DNA from: Impatiens glandulifera
Taxonomy: Eukaryota > Streptophyta > Magnoliopsida > Ericales > Balsaminaceae
Direction: 5' to 3'
Assembly (NCBI RefSeq): GCF_907164915.1
Contig: NC_061862.1
Coordinates: forward strand, 123,345,533-123,409,532
Length of the DNA: 64,000 nucleotides
Positions 46,384 to 57,345 of this stretch are shown piece by piece. The translations under genes were made by a program, and so were the position numbers. Every line of letters starts with the position of its first letter. Position 1 is the stretch's first letter. The notes beneath the pieces were generated by a model, which saw only the letters and a program-made list of their open reading frames with translations, was not told the origin of the DNA and ran no database searches.

Positions 46384-47783
46384 TGTTAGGATTGAGTACA
46401 ACAATAGTAGGGTATTGAGTATTGGTGAACTAAAAATCACTTTCAATTAGATTTTAATCCTCTTAGAGATTAAGAATCTGTTTCTATTCTTCACAAATCT
46501 TCGCAAGCTCTTCAACAGATTAAAGTGCGGAAATGCTTGCTATATTTGAAGCGGCAAATAAACAATTGTAAAATGCAGAAATGAAATAACACACGAAGTT
46601 TTATGGATGTTCGGAGATATAACTCGTACATCACCCTTCTTCTATTTCTAGAAGGATTTTCATTAGAAGACTTTGATTTGTATACCGCCTACACAAACCC
46701 AGTCAGAACTCGGGACTTGACAGTTGTCTATTCTGAACTCCTAGTTCTCAGACTCTGTTGAACAGACCACCATCTATTCAACTTACAACACATTGTTAAT
46801 GACTATCAGGTAATCTAGTAAATTATCTCTCAACTTAACGTAGTGAATTATATAATACACTTGATAATAAATGATCTAGAGAGAGTAAGTTGATTCAAGA
46901 AATCAAGAGTCTAAAAATCAGGTGATCAAGTGATTCACCGTTGTGCTTTGCTGCCTTTATATATTTGATTTATGGCAATGGTCAAATCTATTATATGGAT
47001 ACATGGCACCTGGTACGTTCGTCGTACTCCTGGCGTATGGGATTTTAGTGCGCATGACAAAGGAATATTCGTTCATGGAAGAGAAGAGAGATGGATCAAC
47101 ATTTTGTCGTATTCAGCTGATGTGGCAATCAGTTGATAACGTACTCAACTATTGCATCAGTCTGCTGATGAAGCTTCTTAGCTACCTGCTATTGCATCAG
47201 TCTGCTGATGAAGCTGCTTAGTTGCATGCTGTTTAGCTTCTCAGCTGTTCAGCTTCTTAGTTGCCTGCTGCTCAGCAGCCCAACAGTTGAGACGTCTTCC
47301 CAGACGTCTGTCTACCCACGCATCTTGACAATATTACTCTGCTTGTGCTTTCTACACAGCTCTACTATTGAGACAATTACCCAGACGTCTACCCGCACTT
47401 CTTCATAGCACTTTTGATGAGACGTCTTCCCAGACGTCTGCCTGTGCTTTCTTCACAACTCAGCTGTTGAGACGTCTGTCCGTGCTTTCTTTATAGCTCA
47501 GCTGTTGAGACGTCTACCCAGACGTCTGCCTACGCTTTCTTCACAGCACAGCTGTTGAGACGTCTGTCCGGGCTTTCTTAGTTTTACATGCGCATTAGAA
47601 TTTATAGGACTTAGTTTTATTTAATCACATCATCAAAACTATAATGCATCATAAAACTATGACTTAATTAATTATTCTAAAGTTTAATTAAAATGTTTAT
47701 CTTAATTAATTTATTTCCTTCTAATCTTAATTTCCCCTTATTAATTCTTTAAGTTAATCTAACAATTTTTCCTTTATCTAACA
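46384..47783 (-). repeat. 5' LTR of the deleted copia element
   Basis: It begins tgttaggattgagtacaaca and ends tttatctaaca on the plus strand, 1400 bases. Many differences from the 3' LTR (for example in the first 100 bases) suggest an older insertion than the SIRE-like element at 1-13120. The 50-base array at about 47282-47575 (gagacgtct, cccagacgtctgcc, gctttcttcaca) has more regular units than in the 3' LTR. The conserved block is at 46600-46645. Confidence 0.9.
46600..46645 (-). promoter_or_regulatory. Conserved LTR block (copy 3)
   Basis: The minus strand reads gaagggtgatgtacgagtt, then atatctccgaacatccataa, slightly more diverged than the partner in the 3' LTR. Confidence 0.6.
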
Positions 47784-48020
47784 GGGTTGTACGTCCCTTT
47801 CGGGTCAACTAACAAAATCCGAATTATATAACCTCATTTTCCGGAAGCTATATGTGAATGTGTGTTAAACATACAAAATTTTTCACACAAATTTTTTTCT
47901 CAAAACTCTATCTTTAAATTAAACCGCGTTCTAACCGGCCAAATAAAAATAAGTTCTTTAAACCGTCCAATGATTACAGGGTTTTGAATATTTAACTTAA
48001 ATAATCAAAAAAGAAGAAAT

Positions 48021-49324
48021 TGTTAGATAAATTAGATAGTTAATTAATAAGTAAATAACTATCTACAGAACTTAATTAAATTCAATTTTATGTGCAGGTA
48101 CAAGGAGCGGTCACATTTTTGGCCGGTCATATCATCAAACCGAAATCAACTTAATTGAATTATCTCATCAAAGACCGGTCCGACTTAAAATTCAGAATCG
48201 GTGAACATATTATCAGAAATCGGTTTTCCTTTACTAAGCGGTAGAACCAATCTACCGACTTTCTATCAACAAATCGATATGTGTCCGAATGGTTCTACTT
48301 CCGGATAATCATTAGCCAACAAACATTTACAATGGGGATATTTAAATCAAGACATGGAAATGTTGGAAATTGGCAGTTCTGTGCGAACAAATATTCTTTG
48401 GAAATGTGCAGAGGAAGATCTTCAAAGGATCAAAATGTGTCACTTTCGTTCTGATACAAGTCTACTATTAAGTCTACAAGCAGTAGGTAATTGTTAGATG
48501 AATAGTTACCTGAGTTGGTATAAAGCTCAAAAGTAGTTTTCAAGAAGCAGGTAACCGTCAAGAGTACAACTGTCAGAGTATAGTGTTCAAGTAAGTAGTT
48601 ACCTAGTTTGAGTCGGCGTTGCATTATGCCTTGGGAAGCTTCAACTACATTAAATGCTATACGACTCCTTTTGACCAACTGTACCAACCACATTAAATGC
48701 AAGTCAGAAAGAGAAATATGACCGTTTTCATATTTCTACTATAAAAGGAGGAAGCTGAAGAACTGAATACATATCTTGATCCTTGGACAGCCTAACATCA
48801 AGAAATACAACTCTTTGAACAATCTTGAGATCTTTATCTTTCAAAAGAACAACAAGCATTAAGTTGTATTTGTGAATCAAGTGTATTATTATTTTGTGTG
48901 AGAGTTGTAAAGTGAATATCGAGCAGTAAATAAGTCTCGAACGAGTGTTGTATTGTGTTTTAATATTCCTAGCGAATATCCTTCTTGTTGTTTAAGAAGA
49001 TGGGTGACGTGGGGGTTTTATCTCCGAACATCTATAAAATCCTTGTCTTGTGTTCTTTATCATTTCCGGTCATTTTATTATCCTAACCGATTTCTTCTTA
49101 CTTCAACCGATCCTTCCTCATTCTTCTTTCTATCCGATTTGTGTGTTACTTCAGGCTGAAACAAGCTACTTCCGCACTTGAACCCAGATCAAGAGCTTGT
49201 GATAGACTATGTAGTGTTTAGACCGATGTTAATTCTTAATCAGATTAGCGCCAAACGTTGTGAGTGTGTAAGAGTTCTCATTTAGCCGGACCCCGGTCCA
49301 CTATTGGCGATCCCGATCCCATCA
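48021..49324 (+). repeat. Copia LTR, plus orientation (3' LTR of a truncated element)
   Basis: A purine tract (aaaaaagaagaaat, up to 48020) precedes the LTR start tgttagataaat. The LTR ends near cgatcccatca at 49324. A TATA box candidate (ctataaaagg) is at about 48741 and the conserved block at 48996-49038. Only some 230 bases of element interior remain upstream (47789-48020). No coding region is seen. Confidence 0.75.
48996..49038 (+). promoter_or_regulatory. Conserved LTR block (copy 4)
   Basis: It reads gatgggtgacgtgggggt, then tttatctccgaacatcta and taaaa. Confidence 0.65.
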
Positions 49325-52300
49325 ATGTGCCTATCGAAAAATATAGAAGCTCACTAGAAATCTTCTAGTCGTTTCTCTTTAATCTCTCTTGTTCTATGAA
49401 ACACACTCAAGTCTCTCCCAAATGTTCTCTTATTGGAATTTAACGAAATTATCAACCTCATGTTAATTGCCTCATTTTTAAAGAAAATTAGTTTAAATAC
49501 CCTAAGGAAGGGGTAAGTCGGTTTCATTGGCTATCGGTTCAACAAGTCAACTAAGGACTCACTTGGACCTTAAGGTGAGTTTTAGTCAAGTGTCCCTTGT
49601 AGGTAATAGGTCAACCTTCAATCTCCAACTTGAATCACCCAGTTTCATTCCTTGTAGCCCGAGTTGTGATTTTTTACAGTCAACATTTTCTAGTTCGGTC
49701 TTTAACAAGTTTTTTTCAACCAAGACTAACATGCTTTAGAGAATTACTCAGCCCATCATTCAGACTGATCTTGCACTTGTTGTAAAGGTGAGATAGGTAT
49801 CTACAACTCTTATGTTTCTCACCAATGTCAAGACATATCATAGATCCATGCATCTTCGATAGAATGTCATTGACTATTAATTTGATATGTTAGCTTACGA
49901 GCGACCTAATATGGGTTTCGGAAGAACTGCGAGCGCTTCTAGTGTCTTTGGAAAGCCAACTCAAAGAGATTTTAAATGGTAGCTCATTTAACCACAAATG
50001 TTTGGGTAAATCAAATAATATGAATTTTGAAGTCGCAACTAGCTTCAGTTCGTTCAAGGAATGAAACTAGTGTATTTGCATCAACTTGTGTAGATGTGTA
50101 GACCACCTTAACCGTTGAATGACTACCTGGGACCGGTTCTATTCGGTTAGGGTGTGTCTCAACTTTCCTACCGTAGGTAGAAATTCATTTTTGAGACCTT
50201 ATGGCCCGAGTTATGAATTTTAAATCAAATGTATGTTTTGTTTGACCCTATATTAAACATCTTGTCTTGCATCGACAAATCCTCGCGACCTAGAGTGTTA
50301 ATCCAATATTATGATAAAACAATCTTGTAGAGGACTCTCCAAACTTTAAAAAACATCAAATATCATCCAAATCCATCAAGCATTAAGGTCTAGACGATTT
50401 TTAGAAGTTAGGGTCATGGTTGGTCTTCCTTCAACCCGAACACACTATGTGAAGAATTCTCCATGAGTTATTACATGTATAACATCCACTGAGGTAACAA
50501 TGAAGTTATCCCGTCTGTTTGAATGGACTTAACATAGTTGACTCGCATTGAAAGACTTATATACAAAATTGTCATTAGCAATATTATACTCAAAATTCAT
50601 AATTTTTTGAATTAGTTAATCAAAACGTTTAAGGTCTCCCAAGTTCCGAGTTTGTATGAAAATGACATTTAGCACAAAAAAGACCATTAAAATAGTTTTT
50701 TTTTTTACATTTTGACAAATAACAATAAATACCCAAAATTTATGATTTTCCGAACTAGTAAATTTGAAGATATGACTCATCCAAATATTGAGCATTTTGA
50801 AAAATCAATGTTTGCACCAAGTTCAAAAGGGAAAATAGGGCTAGTTTTTAAATGATGCTTTTGTCTTTGGTCTCCCAGTACAACAATCAATTATGATCAT
50901 CATACAAGACAGACCAGGTAGATTTATTTTTATTTTAGGGGTGTAAAAATGAGGTGTATATAAATTTAGTTTAGATTAGGTGTTTCTTTATTTAATCCAA
51001 TTAGATTATTACAATTAAGTAGGAAATTTAATTAGGTGATTTAGAACTCTAATGCATAACCAATTGAAAAAATCAAACGTAAAAAAAAAGATCAAAACAA
51101 GAACAACAAGTAATTTAAATTTGTATATAAGTCGAAGTACAAGAAGATTGATTGCTTAAAATGTATTCAATTTTTTTTTAGAAGTTATAGGGAGCTTTTA
51201 AATTTGTAAATTAATTATTTTAATATAATTTCATGTTAGAAATCAAGTATGAATATCATATTGACCCAAAATTATTTTAAATTCTATATTTGGGTGTAGA
51301 AATCGAGTGTCTACAAAATATCCCCTTGAACAAAATTTAGAAAAAGTATGATCTCTTAGTAGAACACATGTCCAAGCTTGACAAATAGGAACTGATTTAC
51401 GATCACGAATCTACAATTATTATTTTAATGAAATAGTAAGACACCACGTGAAGATGTTGATCCTCGTTGGAATCTTTCTCGTGTATGATGAATTAAACCT
51501 GCAAAAGAAACATCATATCACATTGTATCTCATTAAATTTTTTTTTTTGCATAATATCATGGGATGAATTATCGTCAGTTGTCGATCAAATGAATGATCG
51601 AGTCACATAGGTTTATCCTGGAAGTCGTAAAAGTGACATGCATAGCTTGGTATGTGGTTTCTATATAGTTTTATTCAATTGACATGAAATAAACATGAAA
51701 CGACCAAATTTTAAAAAAAAATCTATTTTCGGTTTTAAGATTTATATTTTGAGTGCATTTAAGTTTGGGGTACATCCAATCATTTAAACATGTTTCCTAA
51801 AGGTGTTAAATTATGTAAAAAGCTCAAGTTTATAAAATTTCATAGAAGCTTCATGTTTGTTTTTCTAAAACATGAATTGATCTTGTATTAGTTATTTGGG
51901 ATTGGTTATTATTGTTGTTAAAGTCAAGGTTCATTCAATCCAATAAAAAAAATATAAAAAAGGAGTCACCTCAACCTGTTTTCCGACATGAACCACGGCC
52001 GAGATTGAGGGTCTATGACCCGATTTTTGACCAAGAAAACCCATGTGCCTTTTCACTTTTCGACTGAGGGATCTAGCCTAGTTTTCAACCGAAAAAATTA
52101 ATCTCCTGACCGAAGCCGCGACCGAGGATTCAAACTTCACACCCGTCTGTTCAACCGAGAGATGTGACCAATAATGTCAGGGTCAAGGCTTCGACCAAGA
52201 AATCATGGTCACAACCAATGGCTAACGACGTGAAATTAGGGTCGCAAATGATGACCAACGACTGGTAAATCAGGGTCATGGCATATGGCCAGCGACCAGT

Positions 52301-53640
52301 AAGTCATGGTCACGACCGATAAATCAGGGTTGCAACCAATGGCTAGTGACCAGGAAATGAGTGTCACGATCGATGGCCATCAATCGGGAAATGAGGGTGA
52401 CGATCGATGTCCATCAACTAGGAAACCAATGTCGTTATCGATGGCGAGCGACTGAGAAATTAAGGTCATTGGTGCCTCTTTTGCTTCACGACCGAGCCCA
52501 TGCGTCTGGACCGCGAACGAACCTCGATGGACCCTTACTCAAACCACACTTTTAGGTTTAACATGGTCAATTTGTTTGTACTTTAATTTTTTTTTATCAT
52601 TTTTCTTGGTTTTTCTTCATTTATATGATTTTTAAAAAGTCATAAAAAATAAATATTTTGCTATATATTTCCAAAAATGGATTATTTGAAATTTTATCTT
52701 GGGACTATATTTATTTCATGTACTCATTATGAATTAGCTCTTCGTTAGAGATGCATTTATTTTTTCCAAGTAACATAATTTATTATATTGTACTATGACT
52801 ATACATAGGCGCAGTACTAGGAATACATTGTGAGATGATTTTGTTGACACGTGTAAGAATCAGGAAAATTTATAATTTATTAAATAAAATGGTAAAAAAT
52901 CATATTTTCTTAACTACCCAAAGATTTTAAATAGAGACCATTATTTAGCTATGCATAAGAAAAAAAATGATATTGCCCTTTCATGAGTGTCACCAAGCCG
53001 TCGACCAAAATTTTTTTTTTCCGATTTCTCATGAAGAAAAATTAGATAACGACTATAAAAAACTCTAAAGATGGTCTAACTTTGTCAAACCCTAATTTTG
53101 GTTCCTTATCCCGTTTATAGGATTCTACAGGAATGTAAGCTACTGAATTTAGCGAGGATTGACATTTTTTGAGCACTTTAGTCATGCCTACCATTTTGGT
53201 TACATCATCCATGTTTATGAGATTCAAGACGAAGGTAAGTGATGAATATATACTATCGAGTTAACAAAAAAATAAAATTTTCAAAGAGTCGATTTTAAAC
53301 GTTACACTTGTACTCAAAACTCAAAGTCTAGAGGAAAATGATTGGAAATTGAGTTTACATTCAGCGAAGCACTTGTTATATATCATTTAGGCAATAATTG
53401 AAGGTAATCGAGCACTTAAAATGACTTTGTGAGGTTCAGTTGGACTTCTTCGTACATAAAACCCAAAATTTGGAGGGAAATAACTCACAATTAGGTTTTA
53501 ATTCAATAAAAAAACGTGTTAAACGTTGTGCAGAAACATTGATGGACAAAATAGTACTTTGTTAGATATCATTTATCTCTTTATAGTAAGAAAAAGGAAG
53601 CTAACATAGCACGTGATTTTCAAACTAATGAAAAAGGGAT
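49325..53640. other. Repeat-like intergenic DNA without a gene
   Basis: I see no coding region. A degenerate tandem repeat of about 40-45 bases is at 52205-52470 (words ggtcacgacc, aatggctagcgacc, aaatcaggg). Around 53100-53240 a segment resembles 18330-18400 (ccattttggtt, catcatcca, gattcaaga, gaaggt), so the two belong to one dispersed repeat of unknown type. Confidence 0.5.
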
Positions 53641-53708
53641 CATTATCAAGAGTAAAATCTATCGGTAATAACCATATATCTCTCGGTATACATATAATAC
53701 CGAGAATT

Positions 53709-54267
53709 TGAATGGACTCTCTCGCAGAAAAATCTCTTCAAATAAACTTTGCATCTGTCTCTTCTCTAGTGATTCCGGAAATGGTCACGATGTTGAAATC
53801 TCTTGAAAATTACTGGTTGAAGAAGTTTATGGCGTTCATGCATCTTTCACGAACAAATGGTTCGTGAATTCTTCGAGACTGCAGGATTCTTCAACAATAA
53901 GTTCATCCGTGCAACTATTCACGGTAAAAGTATTTGTTTTAGTGAGAAAACATTCGCTCTTTTCTTCCAACTTCCATCAGAAGGGATATATGAGTTCCCT
54001 TCCTCCTCTGATGAAGTTTTGTCTGAGATGAAACTCATCTTCTCAGACAACTCTTTCGAAAGGAATCTCCTTCTTGTTGAAACTCACGGGAAGAGCTCCT
54101 GCCTAAAAGTTGAGTTCTCCCTGCTCAATGACATCATCTCCAAGTCCCTTCTGACTAAGGGATCCTTCTATATCTACTACAATAAGGTATTTGAGATAAT
54201 GGTGGCTATTACCAAGGGTGTAGCCATCAACTGGTCGAAAATTTTTTCGACAATTTGGCAAAGATGA
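53709..54267 (+). pseudogene. Extra ORF, copy D, upstream of another copia LTR
   Basis: The frame starts at the ATG at 53709 (MDSLAEKSLQINF) and shifts near 53830-53857 into MVREFFETAGFFNNKFIRA, then GKSICFSEKTFALFFQLPSE and YYNKVFEIMVAITKGVAINW, ending at 54267. It aligns with copies A-C of the SIRE-like element: the FSEKTFALFFQLP and FEIMVAITKGVAINW parts are the clearest. Like them it lies between the coding part and the 3' LTR of a copia element. It is shorter than copy C and frameshifted. Function unknown. Confidence 0.65.
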
Positions 54268-54713
54268 ATCTCTTATCCAAAGAAACCATCTAGGTATGTT
54301 GCTCCTCTGCTGTCTCCTCATAGATATTGGACCATGTGTTCACTTCAAACCCTCTAGAGTCCTGAACAATCAAAGAGTTCTTGACTACGTTCTTAGGGTA
54401 GGAAGACTGAAGCTGAAAAGAATAAATTGGGCGCTCCTAAGAGCTGAAAGAGCATATTAGGATTCTTTCGATCCCGATTATGTTAAAAAGGGGGGGGGGG
54501 AAGAAGCGGTCTAAGTCCTAGAGAGAATCAATGGTAGAAAGGGATAGAAAAAGACCCAACTTTTTGTAGCTTTTGGGAAATTTTTGTTTAAGTTGTTTAT
54601 CATCCCCAGATCTTTACCAAATATATAAATATATGAACTTTTGTTGTCTATCAATTGTGTCTATATGTCTTAATCATTTAATTAAGTTTTAACATCATCA
54701 AAAATGGGGAAAT
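54268..54713 (+). other. 3' untranslated part and polypurine tract of a copia element
   Basis: No coding region is seen. A poly-G run (10 Gs) is at about 54491-54500, and the purine tract aaaaatggggaaat directly precedes the LTR. Confidence 0.6.
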
Positions 54714-54864
54714 TGTTGGTTCAAATTATTTTGATTAAAATAAACTAGAGAATAAACTTATTTTATGCTGACTTTATTTTGATGATCTTTGTTAAAACTT
54801 AGTTGTGAACAAATCTAAGTTGTCTATTTGTTTTGTACAGGTGCATATATAAGACTATGCTACT

Positions 54865-55625
54865 TTAGACGTGGTCTAAAGTAGGGTATCTTAGACGTCA
54901 TGCGTAATTAGACGAGGTCGTCTAACTCTTTTAGACGAGATCTAAAGGGAAACATAGTTAGACGAGGAAGTCTAACTCCTTTAGACGAGGTCTAAAGGGA
55001 AGCATAGTTAAACGAGGTCGTCTAAATCCTTTAGACGAGGTCTAAAGGGAAGCGTAGTTAGACAAGGACGTCTAACTCTTTTAGACGAGGTCTAAAGGAA
55101 AGCATAGTTAAACGAGGTCGTCTAACCCCTTTAGACGAGGTCTAAAGGGAAGCGTAGTTAGACGAGGTCTAAAGGTAAGCGTAGTTAGAAGAGGTCGTCT
55201 AACTCTTTTAGACGAGGTCTAAAGGGAATCATAGTTAGACGATGACATTTAACTCCTTTAAACGAGGTCTAAAGGGAAGCGTAGTTAGACGACGTCGTCT
55301 AACTCTTTAGACCAGGTCGTCTAACTCTTTAGACGAGGTCGTCTAACTTTTTAGATGAGGTCTAAAGGTATGCGTAGTTAGACGAGGACGTCTAACTCCT
55401 TTAGACGAGGTCTAAAGGGAAGTGTAGTTAGACGAGGACGTCTAACTCCTTTAGACAATATCTAAAGGGAAGTGTAGTTAGACGAGGACGACTAACTCCT
55501 TTAGACGAGTTATAAAGGGAAGCGTAGTTAGACGATGTCGTCTAACTCCTTTAGATGAGGTCTAAAGGGATGCGTAGTTAGACGAGGACATCTAACTCCT
55601 TCAGACGAGGTCTAAAGGGACACGT
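54865..55625. repeat. 50-base tandem array with two hairpins per unit
   Basis: Roughly 14 units. Each contains ccttTAGACgagGTCTAaagg (9-bp arms) and ttagacga-gg-tcgtctaa (8-bp arms) or the variant ttagacg-agga-cgtctaa. Intervening words are gaagcgtag and actcc. Confidence 0.88.
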
Positions 55626-56188
55626 CTAATGCCTTGCTTTAGTAGCCTTCTGAAGAAAGCATACGTCTAACCACGATTAACTAGTTGTATGCTACTCCTA
55701 CTCCACTTACTTATGTTCAGTCTCATAAACCAGTTAATTGTATCAAATTAATGAACGCCAAGTACGCATATATCCTTCCAACTGTTTGTCCAGTACAAGA
55801 TAGTATCAGAGGATATTCGGCGCACTACCAGTTCGGTACGGCCACGATCCTTTTGCTTAGAGTATGTTGTACTTTGGTACTATGGGCAGCCTTCTAACGG
55901 ACACATGCCACATGTCCACAAAGAAGATTCGACTGTTAGTGTCCTTCTACTACAAATAGATGCTCAAGGACAACGGACAAATTGCGCTCTTTCGGTTACC
56001 TATTTCATAATCTTACTATTGCTCTTACTGACTTCTTACATCCTTCAAGATTAAGAGAGAAATTCAATTACTATCTAGCCGTGAGAACATTATAAGGTGA
56101 ACAGAGGTTGTTTTGTTCAACAGAGAGTTAGTTAGCTTAGTTAGTTGTATTCGATTCAAAGTATTTAGTGGATATCCTTCGGGTTGTG

Positions 56189-56233
56189 GAAGAAGGGGTG
56201 ACGTAGGAGTTTTATCTCCGAACATCCATAAAA
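56189..56233 (+). promoter_or_regulatory. Conserved LTR block (copy 5)
   Basis: It reads gaaggggtgacgtaggag, then ttttatctccgaacatcc and ataaaa, the best match to a consensus of all five. Confidence 0.65.
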
Positions 56234-56429
56234 CTCCCTAGGTTCTTTTCTTTCTGCCATTTACATTCGGTCGTTCAAAGCTTAAAATCCGACGAACACC
56301 TCCGCACTTGAATAAAAACATATACTAATCCCTCACAAGATTATAATTGAAGAATTTATCGTTAGATGCTAACAATAATCAGACCCTTGTCTCTATTGGT
56401 AGCACCGATCCAAACAAAACCTTCGCAAT

Positions 56430-56945
56430 TAGCCTTTCCCAACACTTAGAATTATTTTCATTTTTTTGGGAAGATTCAAAACCGAAAGATTTTTAAAAAA
56501 CCTTCACAATTATTCTTTCCCAACACATAAAATTTTTTTAAATTTTTTTTGGGAAGAGTCAAAATCGAAGGTTTTTTGAAAAACCTTTGCAATTACCCCT
56601 TCCCAACACTTAGAATTATTTTCAGTTTTTTTGGTAAGAGACAAAACTGAAGGTTTTTTGAAAAATCTTCGCAATTACCCATTTGGGGAGAGTTAAAACC
56701 GATGATTATTTGAATAACATTCGCAATTACCCAAACCCAAACACTTAGAATTTTTTCTGTTTTTTTATAGTCAAACCCGAAAATTTTATGAAAAAACTTT
56801 CGGTGAAAAGTCATATCACCGAAGGTTTTACATACCTCTAAGAATCTATTTTTAATCACAAAAGGTTTTTACCTCTCGGGATCAATACCGAGAGTTTATA
56901 AAACTCTCGATAAAAGTTGTCGGTAAAGGCCCTTTTTTTACAAGT
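56430..56945. mobile_element. CACTA-like transposon end with subterminal repeats
   Basis: The minus strand starts cacttgtaaaaaaagggcc, then ttaccgacaac and ctcgg-type inverted words (ctctcgg, accgagag), typical of CACTA elements. Inward lie about four imperfect copies of an 80-90 base unit (gcaatta, cccaacactta, ccgaaggttttttgaaaa). A partner end may be near 53640-53720 (cggtaat, ctctcggtat, ataccgagaa), which would place the copia fragment inside it. Confidence 0.45.
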
Positions 56946-57079
56946 GTCAATTGATTTGAGAAATTATTCAATGTGATTATAAGTAACCTCTAAGAGGTAA
57001 ATTGTTTCTTTATTGCTCAATATATGTCTTCGAAATTAAGGAAAGTTTCTCTTTGAGCTGATTCAAGAGGGGTTAATAG

Positions 57080-57345
57080 GGAAGGTCAAGCCTCAAAGGC
57101 CTTTAAAAGCTTCATCACCTTCACCTTCAAATGTATGTTCCGAACAATTTGTTCCATTCTCCATCAACATTCTCGTCACATCAAGGTGACCAACTAGACA
57201 AGCATTATAGAGTGTAACAAAGTTCTGTCAGTCCCTCGTGTTGACATTTACATATTCGAGAAGATAGTTGAGACAGTCTACATCACTGGCACGCACAACC
57301 TCAAAGACTTTGTAGAATGTAGTCTTCTTTAGGGAAATGGACTAA
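57080..57345 (-). pseudogene. Fragment of an ankyrin-repeat (ankyrin-BTB type) gene
   Basis: The minus strand encodes FEVVRASDVDCLNYLLEYVN, then VNTRD, a TGA, and [20 protein letters not shown] followed by CSEHTFEG. It continues after a shift with LLKAFEA. This is like ankyrin repeats of the plant ankyrin-BTB family (At2g04740 type), recalled from memory. Two stops and a deletion make it non-functional. Confidence 0.5.

Larger units (their letters stand above)
43218..47788 (-). mobile_element. Deleted copia element with intact LTRs and 5-bp target duplication
   Basis: The LTRs at 43223-44574 (3') and 46384-47783 (5') flank only 1.8 kb. The direct repeat gggtt at 43218-43222 and 47784-47788 is the target duplication. 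The primer site (complement of ctctgatacc, 46371-46382) and the purine tract (complement of attttcacctttttgatg, from 44575) are in place. The interior has gag and the beginning of protease, and then jumps to the 3' end. It is therefore a large internal deletion derivative, related to the SIRE-like element at the window start. Confidence 0.92.
54714..56416 (+). repeat. Copia 3' LTR, plus orientation, with internal tandem array
   Basis: It begins tgttggttcaaattatttt after the purine tract and ends near gatccaaaca. It contains a 50-base tandem array (54865-55625) and the conserved LTR block (56189-56233). The interior upstream is truncated, so this is the right end of an incomplete element. Confidence 0.75.
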
